12,726 nt of DNA from assembly GCA_035486355.1 (NCBI GenBank), contig DATHNE010000019.1, positions 1 through 12,726 on the forward strand, read 5' to 3'. Of the stretch, positions 1 to 6,975 are shown in pieces. The notes under the pieces are model-generated. The model was given only the letters and a program-made list of their open reading frames with translations, had not been told where the DNA came from and did no database searches. Numbering within the stretch: position 1 is the stretch's first letter; each line of letters opens with the position of its first letter. The position numbers and the translations under genes were made by a program. This DNA comes from Palsa-883 sp035486355 (GTDB lineage: Bacteria; Pseudomonadota; Alphaproteobacteria; Acetobacterales; Acetobacteraceae).

Positions 1-36
1 GAAGGCTGTTGCTCTATCCAACTGAGCTAAGGGCGC
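1..36 (-). tRNA. tRNA-Arg (TCT), 5' half, cut by window edge
   Basis: Read on the minus strand from position 36, the sequence has a 7-base acceptor strand GCGCCCT, then TA, a D-stem GCTC/GAGC around the D-loop AGTTGGATA, and an anticodon stem ACAGC followed by loop bases CTTC. T33 is followed by TC, the first two anticodon bases. This matches the known tRNA-Arg(TCT) pattern, whose anticodon loop is CTTCTAA. The third anticodon base and the whole 3' half lie beyond the window, so the anticodon is inferred from the family. No convincing promoter was seen just upstream (positions 37-120). Confidence 0.88.
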
Positions 37-199
37 TCAATAGCCTGGCGGTAGCCCGCGTCGTTCCCGGTGTGCCGGCGAGCCGACGGTGACCAACGCC
101 TTGGGCGTGTTTTAGCCTGTCGCCGCCCATTCGGCCAGCCGGCCACGTTGGCGCCATCGCCGGCGCCGAGCAAACGCTCCGATTGTGACGTGTCACCGG

Positions 200-806
200 T
201 TCCCGCGCTGCGCGCTCCATGTCGCCCGTCAGTGCACAGCAGGCGATCATCACAGCGCACCGGAATGGCGCATCCGGCTCCGACTCGATCACCAACTCGG
301 CCCAGCGCGCCGCGTCCTCGTACTCGCGCGCGGCAAAGCTCACCATCTCCAGCGCGAGATGCGCGACGCCGATCCGGAAGTGCCGGGGATTCAACCGGAG
401 GGACAGCATCGCATGCGTCCTGGCGGCCTCGCCCAATACGCTCATGGCCTCGCAGAAGGCCGGCCACATCAGCAACGCGGAAGAATTCGGATTGACATCC
501 AATGCCCGTCGCAGCTCCGCGAGCCGCGTTCCTGATCGCCCTTGACCACCCGCAGCACGCCGGAAATGGTCAGCGTCTGGTGATCCAGCGGATCGATACG
601 CAGCACCGTCCCGATGGCCGACGCCGTCCCGTCGAGTGCCGTCGCGGGCTCCGGCCCCCATCGATACAGGTGGCAGGACAGGTATGACGAGGCCAGAACG
701 TTGTAGGCGGCAAGCGGGATTCGGGATCGGCGGCAATCGCCTGCCGCGCCGCATCGACGGCTTCCGGCACAAGAGGCGCCTGAGCCTTGCGAACCCCGTC
801 ATTCAT
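200..806 (-). pseudogene. Decayed TPR-domain gene (cyclase/CadC-type regulator C-terminus)
   Basis: Three minus-strand frames join into one plausible protein. About 806-714 reads ...PEAVDAARQAIAADPES, about 713-520 reads LAAYNVLASSYLS... and later LDPLDHQTL-like text, and about 523-200 reads LAELRRALDVNPNSS... through ALTGDMERAAR. The joined product looks like consecutive tetratricopeptide repeats with the ALxLNP-type helix ends typical of C-terminal TPR regions in class III adenylate cyclases and CadC/SARP-like regulators. At each junction one base appears to be missing (near 714 and near 521), so each lesion is a single-base deletion. Below about 200 the reading is no longer family-like. 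Above about 806 no winged-helix or cyclase domain is recognisable, so the N-terminal part is lost or unrelated. Family assignment rests on sequence style only. Sequencing error is an alternative to true decay. Confidence 0.6.
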
Positions 807-1245
807 CAAATCCTTGATTCGTGCTTTAAATATACGATCCCGCCATGGTACACCGGCATCATCGGTTCTGGCATACCGCGCGGGAGTGTTTGACTCACTG
901 GTCCATACGCTAATTGCATGATTTCCCGCGGGATCGTCACGGCCGCGTGCATCCCTTGCGAATACCCCGCGCGGCAGGCCAATCGAGAATTCGGTACGGT
1001 CAAGCGCCCGCGGGCGGACCATCCACGGGGGCGCCGGTCACGCTGAATTTGACGTGGTTATTCCTGGGCGGGTCCCTGTTCCACGCCGGCGTTGGCTCTT
1101 CGCCTTGCCCGCAGGCGGGAACGCGGCGACCGCTAGGGGTTTATTAACGCGAGGCCCCTATCCTCGCTTCCCGCGCCGGCGGGCTCAGCATCCACCACTG
1201 ACAATACGACCCGGAATCGCCACAGCGTTGGAAAGGGTAACGGCT
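807..1245. other. Noncoding stretch upstream of the hemerythrin gene
   Basis: No frame on either strand gives a recognisable protein here, and the minus-strand open frames read as unstructured GC-rich text. It probably holds the former 5' part of the decayed TPR gene and the promoter/leader of the hemerythrin gene. A TTGACG at 1049-1054 resembles a -35 box, but no acceptable -10 lies 16-18 bases downstream, so no promoter is called. The only structured part is at 1134-1167 (separate entry). Confidence 0.5.
1134..1167 (+). promoter_or_regulatory. Possible hairpin/pseudoknot in hemerythrin leader
   Basis: GCGAGG (1149-1154) pairs perfectly with CCTCGC (1162-1167), leaving the loop CCCCTAT. Six of those loop bases, CCCCTA (1155-1160), are an exact complement of the upstream TAGGGG (1134-1139). 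In RNA this could form either two exclusive hairpins or an H-type pseudoknot, about 80 bases ahead of the hemerythrin start. The pairing is read directly from the sequence. A regulatory role is a guess, and GC-rich DNA gives such matches by chance. Confidence 0.25.
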
Positions 1246-1656
1246 ATGCCATTGATGAACTGGACGGAGAAACTGAGCGTCGGCGTGGCCGTGATTGACG
1301 ACGACCATAAGAAGCTGGTCGCCATGGTGAACGGGCTGTACGACGCAATGCAGGCCGGCCGTGGCAAGGATACGTTGGGCCAGATTCTGGACGACCTGGT
1401 ACAGTACACCAAAGTCCATTTTGCACGCGAGGAGAAGTTCTTCGCGCAGACCGGCTATCCGGGGGCGCTTCTGCACAAACAGGAGCATGACAACCTGACC
1501 CGCCAGGTGGTCGACGTGCAGCACAAATACGCGGCGGGCGCCTCGGCGACGCTGTCGCTCGATGTGCTGCACTTCCTCAAGGACTGGCTGATCCAGCACA
1601 TTCAGGGCAGCGACCAGAAATACCGGCCGCATCTCAACGCCAAAGGGCTACACTGA
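1246..1656 (+). CDS. Bacteriohemerythrin (single-domain O2-binding protein)
   Basis: The 136-residue protein is a full-length single-domain bacterial hemerythrin, a cytoplasmic four-helix bundle that holds a non-heme di-iron site and binds O2 reversibly. All expected iron ligands are visible: H21 (in IDDDHKKL), H58 and E62 (in VHFAREE), H77 and H81 (LLHKQEH), and H118 and D123 (QHIQGSD). The N-terminal WTEKLSVGV is a family hallmark. The start at 1246 is chosen because GGAAAGGG (1230-1237) sits 8 bases upstream. The next ATG (1255) would be too far from it. There is no signal peptide or fused signalling domain, so it is more likely an oxygen store, carrier or sensor subunit than a chemoreceptor. 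It stands alone, 325 bases ahead of the efflux operon and not obviously cotranscribed with it. A weak GC hairpin without a T-tract (1670-1689) follows the stop. Confidence 0.95.
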   Translation: MPLMNWTEKLSVGVAVIDDDHKKLVAMVNGLYDAMQAGRGKDTLGQILDDLVQYTKVHFAREEKFFAQTGYPGALLHKQEHDNLTRQVVDVQHKYAAGASATLSLDVLHFLKDWLIQHIQGSDQKYRPHLNAKGLH

Positions 1657-1981
1657 GACCTCCCCCCTCGCCCGGTCCCACGCCCGGGCCGCCTCGCACT
1701 GCCGAATCGCGGCCCTGCCGAATCGGGGTCGCCCCGCGGCGTGGATCCCGGCGTGCACTGCGCCGTGCATCGCGGTATGCATCACAGTGCGGCCGCCTCT
1801 GTTACATTCCGCCGGGCACGAGCGGCTGTGTGCCGCTGTCCGCCAATCCCTGTAGTTTGCCCCCGAATTACGGAGTGATGATTTTGGTAACATTACGGGC
1901 GCGCGCATTGAGTCGCGCCCCACCGCATGCCTAAGTGCAACGGCGTCGTGCCGGGACCAGCTGGGAGCTCACGCAGAACGT
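1657..1981. other. Noncoding stretch before the efflux operon
   Basis: No credible gene lies on either strand. A minus-strand open frame of 91 codons has no family-like features. This stretch should hold the end of the hemerythrin transcript and the promoter and operator of the efflux operon. No clear -35/-10 pair could be named. A dyad at 1755-1790 is entered separately. The half-sites TGTTAC (1800-1805) and GTAACA (1887-1892) are complementary but about 80 bases apart, so they are noted only. No regulator gene is divergently encoded here. Confidence 0.5.
1755..1790. promoter_or_regulatory. Nested inverted repeat upstream of mdtA
   Basis: GCACTG (1755-1760) is complementary to CAGTGC (1785-1790). 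Inside it, TGCAT (1766-1770) is complementary to ATGCA (1777-1781) around the loop CGCGGT. The eleven paired positions in two steps form a dyad that could be a repressor operator for the efflux operon or a terminator-like hairpin for the hemerythrin transcript. No T-tract follows, which argues against an intrinsic terminator. It lies about 190 bases before the mdtA start. Confidence 0.3.
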
Positions 1982-3538
1982 ATGGACGAACGCGTCGAAA
2001 GGCCGGAGGCCGGCTACGAGCATGCCCGGCAGTCGCCCGGGCCAGTGGTGGTCGTGCGCCATTCAAGCATGCGCTGGGTGCTCGGGCTCATCATTTTGCT
2101 CGGCGCCGGGCTCGGCGTCGCCTGGTACTGGTCGACGCACCATGCGACGCAGACCGCGGCGCGGACCGGGGAAGGGCGAGGTGCACAGACGCCGCCGCAG
2201 CCGGTCGGCGCTGCCACCATCGACAAGGGCGACATCCGCATCATCCTGAACGAACTCGGCACGGTGACGTCGCTCGACACGGTGACCGTGATGACCCAGA
2301 TCAACGGCCAACTGACCCAGGTCGGGTTCCAGGAAGGCCAGATCGTCAAGAAGGGCGACTTCCTGGCCCAAATCGACCCGCGGCCCTACCAGGCGGCGCT
2401 GGAGCAAGCACAAGGCACGCTCGCCCATGACACCGGCCTGCTGCAGCAGGCGCAGGCTGACCTGAAGCGCTACCAGACCCTGGGCCGGCAGGATTCGATC
2501 GCACAACAGCAACTGGAGGACCAGCGCTACCTCGTGCAGCAATACACCGGCACGGTGCAGACCGACCAGGGTTTGGTGGACACCGCGAAGGTGAACCTGG
2601 CGTATTGCCATATTGTGTCACCGATCGATGGCCAGGCCGGGCTGCGTCAGGTCGATCAGGGCAACTATGTCCAGACCAGCACCGTAAGCGGCATCGTGGT
2701 GCTCACCCAGATGCAGCCCATGTCGGTGATCTTCTCCGTGCCGCAGGACAACGTGCCGCAAATCATCCAGCGCATTCACGGCGGCGCGACGCTGAGCGTC
2801 CAGGCCTATGACCAGGCCAATGTGAAGCTGCTGGCGACCGGGCAACTCGCCACGCTGGACAACCTGATCGACACGACCACCGGCACGCTCAAGCTGCGCG
2901 CGCTGTTCCCCAATACGGACGAAATGCTCTACCCGAACCAGTTCGTTAATATCCGGCTGCTGGTCGACACGATGCAGAGCGTCGTGCGGGTCCCGGTTCC
3001 GGCGGTGCAGCGTGGCGCGCCCGGCACGTATGTTTACGTGATCAATGCGAACAACACGGTCTCGGTGCGACCGGTCAAGCTCGGTCCGACCGACGGCAAC
3101 TATGAGGCGGTGCTGTCGGGCCTGCAGCCCGGCGAGAAAGTGGTGACGGATGGCACCGACCGCCTGCGCGATGGCATCGCGGTGACGATCCCGCCCCCAG
3201 CACAGGCGAGTTCGAACGGTCAGGACACCGCCCAGTCCGGCCAGCCGGGGCAGCAACGCCATTCGGGACAGACGGGCCAGTCGGGGCAACCAAGCCAGTC
3301 GGAGCAATCAGGCCAGTCCGGGCAGACAGACCAGCCCAGCCAGCCAGGGCAGACCGGGCAGACCAACCAGCCAGGGCAGACGGGCGAGGCCGCACAGCCA
3401 GCCGAGTCGGGTCAGAACGCGCCGCAATCCGCGCAGGGCCAGAATGCCCAGGCGGGTCAGGCGCAACCCGAGGCAAGCGGCGAGCACCATCACGGCCAGC
3501 ATCATCCGCAGCAGCCGCAGCAGCCTCAGGCGCAATGA
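1982..3538 (+). CDS. mdtA: RND efflux periplasmic adaptor subunit MdtA
   Basis: This is the membrane-fusion (adaptor) protein that bridges the MdtB/MdtC pump and the outer-membrane channel in the periplasm. Of its 518 residues, 1-29 are a short cytoplasmic leader and about 32-50 form one membrane segment (VLGLIILLGAGLGVAWYW). The lipoyl half and hairpin follow at about 100-215 (QINGQL...EGQIVKKGDFLAQIDPRPY, a helical hairpin rich in Gln, then IVSPIDGQAG). The beta-barrel and membrane-proximal domains fill about 217-405, with VDQGNYV at 224-230 and IDTTTGTLKLRALFPN at 296-311, both typical of MdtA. E. coli MdtA is about 415 residues and ends near here. The extra C-terminal tail (about 407-518) is low-complexity, with Gln at nearly every third position and a His-rich end (H502-504, H507-508). 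The start at 1982 has only GGGAG at 1963-1967, rather distant. M30 (2069) is an alternative start with no better ribosome site. The gene is the first of a four-gene operon with a 172-base gap to mdtB. Confidence 0.93.
   Translation: MDERVERPEAGYEHARQSPGPVVVVRHSSMRWVLGLIILLGAGLGVAWYWSTHHATQTAARTGEGRGAQTPPQPVGAATIDKGDIRIILNELGTVTSLDTVTVMTQINGQLTQVGFQEGQIVKKGDFLAQIDPRPYQAALEQAQGTLAHDTGLLQQAQADLKRYQTLGRQDSIAQQQLEDQRYLVQQYTGTVQTDQGLVDTAKVNLAYCHIVSPIDGQAGLRQVDQGNYVQTSTVSGIVVLTQMQPMSVIFSVPQDNVPQIIQRIHGGATLSVQAYDQANVKLLATGQLATLDNLIDTTTGTLKLRALFPNTDEMLYPNQFVNIRLLVDTMQSVVRVPVPAVQRGAPGTYVYVINANNTVSVRPVKLGPTDGNYEAVLSGLQPGEKVVTDGTDRLRDGIAVTIPPPAQASSNGQDTAQSGQPGQQRHSGQTGQSGQPSQSEQSGQSGQTDQPSQPGQTGQTNQPGQTGEAAQPAESGQNAPQSAQGQNAQAGQAQPEASGEHHHGQHHPQQPQQPQAQ
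3236..3397 (+). repeat. Degenerate 9-bp-periodic repeat coding Gln every third residue
   Basis: Within mdtA, codons 419-472 repeat in triplets of the type x-G-Q (x is mostly Ser, Thr or Pro). Gln occupies every third position from 421 to 472, apart from H427 and E469. The DNA unit is roughly nine bases of the form TCG-GGN-CAG, and the codons vary (CAG/CAA, GGC/GGG/GGA). That suggests an old repeat expansion followed by drift with the protein pattern retained. Confidence 0.85.
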
Positions 3539-3710
3539 CTGGCAGCGCCTGGATACCGGCCCATCGCAGCAACGCCTCCTGCTCGCCTTGCGGAACGGGG
3601 TTGGCGAGATGGTTGCGGTTATCAGGCAGCCGCGAAGTGACGCACGCGCGCCCCCGGCCTGCGCCCACAAACCGGAGCAAGGACGCCGCCCTGCCTGAGG
3701 GTCCCGCCTT
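3539..3710. other. mdtA-mdtB intergenic gap
   Basis: The 172 bases between mdtA and mdtB contain no recognisable gene, terminator or strong dyad. The only identified element is the ribosome-binding site GAGGG at 3697-3701 for mdtB. The gap is long for adjacent pump genes but on the same strand, so cotranscription is still likely. Confidence 0.4.
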
Positions 3711-6700
3711 ATGAGCCCGTCGCGCCCCTTCATCCTGCGGCCGGTCGCGACCACCCTGCTGATGGCTGCCATCCTGCTGGTGGGCTTCGTCGCCTATCGC
3801 TTCCTGCCGATCTCCGCCCTGCCGGAGGTCGATTACCCGACCATCCAGGTGCAGACCTTCTATCCGGGCGCCAGTCCGGAGGTGATGACCTCGTCCGTCA
3901 CCTCGCCGCTCGAGGTGCAGTTCGGCCAGATGCCGGGCCTGAACCAGATGTTCTCGACCAGTTCGGCCGGGGCATCGGTGATCACCTTGCAGTTCAGCCT
4001 CGACCTCAGCCTGGATATTGCCGAGCAAGAGGTGCAGGCGGCGATCAACGCGGCGGGCAACCTGCTGCCGTCCGATCTGCCGGCGCCGCCGATCTACGCC
4101 AAGGTCAACCCGGCCGACGCACCGATCCTGACCCTGGCGCTGACGTCGGACACGCTGCCGCTGACCCAGGTCGAGGACATGGGGCAGACCAGGCTGGCGC
4201 AGAAGATCTCGCAGCAGCCGGGGGTCGGACTGGTCAGCATCAGCGGCGGCCAGGTGCCGGCGGTGCGGGTGCAGATCAATCCGCGCGCCATGGCGGCGTA
4301 CGGGCTGAATATCGACGACCTGCGCACCAACCTGGGCAATGCCAACGTCAACACGCCGAAGGGTAACTTTGACGGCCCGGCGCAGGCATCGACGATCAAC
4401 GCCAACGACCAGATCACCGACCCTAACCAGTACCTGAACACGGTCATCGCCTATCGCAACGGCAATCCGGTGCGGCTGAAGGACGTCGCGACGGTCGTCA
4501 ACGGCGCCGAGAACACCAAGCTCGCGGCATGGGCGAACCGCACGCCGGCGGTGATCCTCAACATCCAGCGTCAGCCGGGCGCCAACGTCATCCAGGTGGT
4601 GGACACCATCAAGGCGCTGCTGCCGCAACTCACCGCCACCTTGCCGGCGGCGGTGAACGTCGCCGTGCTGACCGACCGCACCACAACGATCCGCGCCTCG
4701 GTCTCCGACGTGGAGTTCGAGCTGGGCCTCGCCGTCGTCCTGGTCGTGCTGGTGATCTTCCTGTTCCTGCGTAACCTGCCGGCGACGATCATTCCCAGCC
4801 TGTCGGTGCCGCTGTCGCTGGTGGGCACGCTGGCGATCATGTATTTGCTCGGCTTCAGCCTGGACAACCTGTCGCTGATGGCGCTGACCATCTCCACCGG
4901 TTTCGTGGTCGATGATGCCATCGTCATGATCGAGAACGTCGCCCGCTACGTAGAGGCCGGCGAATCCCCGCTCAACGCTGCTCTGAAAGGCTCGGAGCAA
5001 ATCGGCTTCACCATCATCAGCCTGACGGTGTCGCTGATCGCCGTGCTGATCCCGCTGCTGTTCATGGGCGACGTGGTCGGCCGGTTGTTCCATGAGTTCG
5101 CCATCACCCTGTCGGTGACCATCGTCATCTCTGCCGTCGTATCGCTGACCCTGGTGCCGATGATGTGCGCTAAGCTGGTGCGGCACCGGCCGGACGCGGA
5201 GCGCAGCCGCTTCGACCGCGGCGCAGAGCACGGCTTCAACTGGATCATCGGCCAGTACGACCGGGCGCTGCGGGTGGTCTTCGACCATCAGTGGCTGACG
5301 CTGTTCATTGCGGTCGTCACCCTGGTGGTGACCGTATTGCTCTACATCGTCGTGCCGAAGGGGTTCTTTCCGGTGCAGGACACCGGTGTCCTGCAGGGAA
5401 TTTCGGTCGCCTCGGAGACCGCCTCGTTCGACTCGATGTCGCAGCATCAGCAGGACCTGGCGGACGCGATCCTGAAAGATCCGGACGTGGTCAGCCTGAG
5501 CTCGTTCATCGGCGTGGACGGCAACAACATGACGCTGAACACCGGCCGCTTCCTGATCAACCTGAAGCCGAAGGACGACCGCACGCTGGATGCCACCCAG
5601 ATCGCCGACCGCATCCAGCGGGAGACCGCCGATGTCTCGGGAGTGTCGCTGTATCTGCAACCGGTGCAGGATTTGACGCTCGACGCCTCGGTCAGCCGCA
5701 CGCAGTACCAATTCGTCCTGGAGAACCCCAACCTCTCGGCCTTCACCGAATGGGTTCCCAAATTGCTCACGCAAATGCGGAAGTCGCCCGACCTGACGAA
5801 CATCGCGAGCGACCTCCAAGAACAAGCGCTGGACGTGAACCTGGTGATCAACCGGGAAAGCGCGGCGCGCTACGGCATCACTCCGGCGACGGTGGACAAC
5901 GCGCTGTACGATCTGTTCGGGCAGCGGATCATCTCGACGATCTACACGCAATCGAACCAGTATCGCGTCATCATGGAGAGCGCGCCGTCGCTGCAAACCT
6001 CGCTGAACGCGCTCGATTCGATCTACCTGCCGTCCTCGGCGTCCACCACGGGGCAGGTGCCGCTATCCGCCATCGTGACGATCGAGCAAAAGCCGGGGCC
6101 GTTGCAGATCAGTCATCTGGCGCAGTTCCCGGCGACGACGATTTCCTTCGATATCACGCCGGGTTCCTCGCTTGGTGCCTCGGTGACCGCGATCCGCCAG
6201 GCGGAGCAGGATATCCATCTGCCGGAGAGTTTCGTGACGGCGTTCCAGGGCGCGGCGGCGGCGTTGCAGGCGTCGCTGTCCAACGAACTGATGCTGGTGC
6301 TGGCGGCGATCATCACCGTCTACATCGTGCTGGGGGTGCTGTATGAAAGTTTCATCCACCCGATCACGATCCTGTCCACCCTGCCGTCGGCCGGCGCCGG
6401 TGCGCTGGTGGCGCTGCTGATCGCCGGCGACAACATCGACGTCATTTCGATCATCGGCATCATCCTGCTGATCGGCATCGTCAAGAAGAACGCCATCATG
6501 ATGGTGGACTTCGCGCTGGAGGCCGAGCGCGTGGAGGGCAAGGCGCCGTTGGAGGCGATCCACCAGGCCTGCCTGCTGCGCTTCCGGCCGATCCTGATGA
6601 CGACGATGGCGGCGTTGCTCGCCGCGCTGCCGCTGATGCTGGGCAACGGCACGGGCTCCGAGCTACGCCGGCCGCTTGGGGTGGCGATCATCGGCGGCCT

Positions 6701-6830
6701 GGTGGTCAGCCAGGTGCTGACGTTGTTCACCACGCCGGTGATCTATTTGATGTTCGACCGCCTGGCGTGGCGACTCTCCGGCAAGGGCCTGGCCGGCGGC
6801 AGTGCCTCCACCGGCAAGGCACCGACGTGA
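3711..6830 (+). CDS. mdtB: RND multidrug efflux permease MdtB
   Basis: This is an inner-membrane HAE1-type RND transporter of 1039 residues, the normal length for MdtB (about 1040 in E. coli). It exports drugs, bile-salt-like compounds and other amphiphiles by proton antiport, normally as a heterotrimer with MdtC. The N-terminus (FILRPVATTLLM, then LPEVDYPTIQV and YPGASPEVMTSSV) follows MdtB rather than MdtC. TM1 is at about 13-31, the first periplasmic porter/docking half follows, TM2-6 lie at about 335-495, TM7 at about 530-550, the second periplasmic half follows, and TM8-12 lie at about 860-1020. The proton-relay acids are D401 and D402 in TM4 (GFVVDDAIVMIEN), and the relay lysine of TM10 is K926 in GIVKKNAIMM. 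The start at 3711 has GAGGG nine bases upstream. It is followed by a 145-base gap holding a double hairpin before mdtC. No truncation or missing key residue was seen. Confidence 0.96.
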   Translation: MSPSRPFILRPVATTLLMAAILLVGFVAYRFLPISALPEVDYPTIQVQTFYPGASPEVMTSSVTSPLEVQFGQMPGLNQMFSTSSAGASVITLQFSLDLSLDIAEQEVQAAINAAGNLLPSDLPAPPIYAKVNPADAPILTLALTSDTLPLTQVEDMGQTRLAQKISQQPGVGLVSISGGQVPAVRVQINPRAMAAYGLNIDDLRTNLGNANVNTPKGNFDGPAQASTINANDQITDPNQYLNTVIAYRNGNPVRLKDVATVVNGAENTKLAAWANRTPAVILNIQRQPGANVIQVVDTIKALLPQLTATLPAAVNVAVLTDRTTTIRASVSDVEFELGLAVVLVVLVIFLFLRNLPATIIPSLSVPLSLVGTLAIMYLLGFSLDNLSLMALTISTGFVVDDAIVMIENVARYVEAGESPLNAALKGSEQIGFTIISLTVSLIAVLIPLLFMGDVVGRLFHEFAITLSVTIVISAVVSLTLVPMMCAKLVRHRPDAERSRFDRGAEHGFNWIIGQYDRALRVVFDHQWLTLFIAVVTLVVTVLLYIVVPKGFFPVQDTGVLQGISVASETASFDSMSQHQQDLADAILKDPDVVSLSSFIGVDGNNMTLNTGRFLINLKPKDDRTLDATQIADRIQRETADVSGVSLYLQPVQDLTLDASVSRTQYQFVLENPNLSAFTEWVPKLLTQMRKSPDLTNIASDLQEQALDVNLVINRESAARYGITPATVDNALYDLFGQRIISTIYTQSNQYRVIMESAPSLQTSLNALDSIYLPSSASTTGQVPLSAIVTIEQKPGPLQISHLAQFPATTISFDITPGSSLGASVTAIRQAEQDIHLPESFVTAFQGAAAALQASLSNELMLVLAAIITVYIVLGVLYESFIHPITILSTLPSAGAGALVALLIAGDNIDVISIIGIILLIGIVKKNAIMMVDFALEAERVEGKAPLEAIHQACLLRFRPILMTTMAALLAALPLMLGNGTGSELRRPLGVAIIGGLVVSQVLTLFTTPVIYLMFDRLAWRLSGKGLAGGSASTGKAPT

Positions 6831-6848
6831 GGGCTTCGCAAGAAGCAA

Positions 6849-6955
6849 CTCCCCCTCCCCTTGACGGAGGGGGTTGGGGGGAGGGGTGCGTATCGCAACG
6901 GCAGGCGGCTGTACGCGCCCCTCCCCCCACCCCCCTCCCTCAACGGGAGGGGGAG
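6849..6955. repeat. BIME-like double hairpin between mdtB and mdtC
   Basis: Two G/C-rich arms (about 6849-6892 and 6912-6955) are near-complementary to each other, and each folds on itself. The left arm has CCCCCTCC (6851-6858) paired with GGAGGGGG (6866-6873). The right arm has CCCCTCCC (6932-6939) paired with GGGAGGGG (6945-6952). This architecture of two inverted palindromes around a short spacer resembles REP/BIME elements. Such elements are known to act as mRNA-stabilising or attenuating structures in intergenic positions and are dispersed in many genomes. It fills most of the 145-base gap. Copy number elsewhere in the genome cannot be seen from here. Confidence 0.8.
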
Positions 6956-6975
6956 AAGAATGACCGGGTCGTCTC

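Noticed and set aside
1..36. tRNA-Arg as an integration site for a mobile element
   Set aside because: Integrases normally use the 3' half of tRNA genes, which is outside the window, and no integrase or attachment repeat is present on this side.
1049..1077. TTGACG as a -35 promoter box for hemerythrin
   Set aside because: No reasonable -10 hexamer lies at 16-18 bases downstream.
1670..1689. Hairpin GCCCGG/CCGGGC after the hemerythrin gene as an intrinsic terminator
   Set aside because: It is only 6 bp with an 8-base loop and no T-tract after it, so it is not convincing.
1648..1923. Minus-strand open frame of 91 codons between hemerythrin and mdtA
   Set aside because: No ribosome site or family-like segment, and it overlaps the hemerythrin end. 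Composition is typical of random GC-rich sequence.
3236..3397. Collagen-like domain in MdtA
   Set aside because: The period is three, but Gly is often replaced (Ser, Glu, Asp, Asn) while Gln is the constant residue, so it is not a Gly-X-Y collagen repeat.
3075..5996. Minus-strand open frame of 973 codons antisense to the mdtA end and mdtB
   Set aside because: The product is Arg/His/Asp-rich shadow text with no domain. It lies opposite two well-recognised genes and reflects third-position GC bias.
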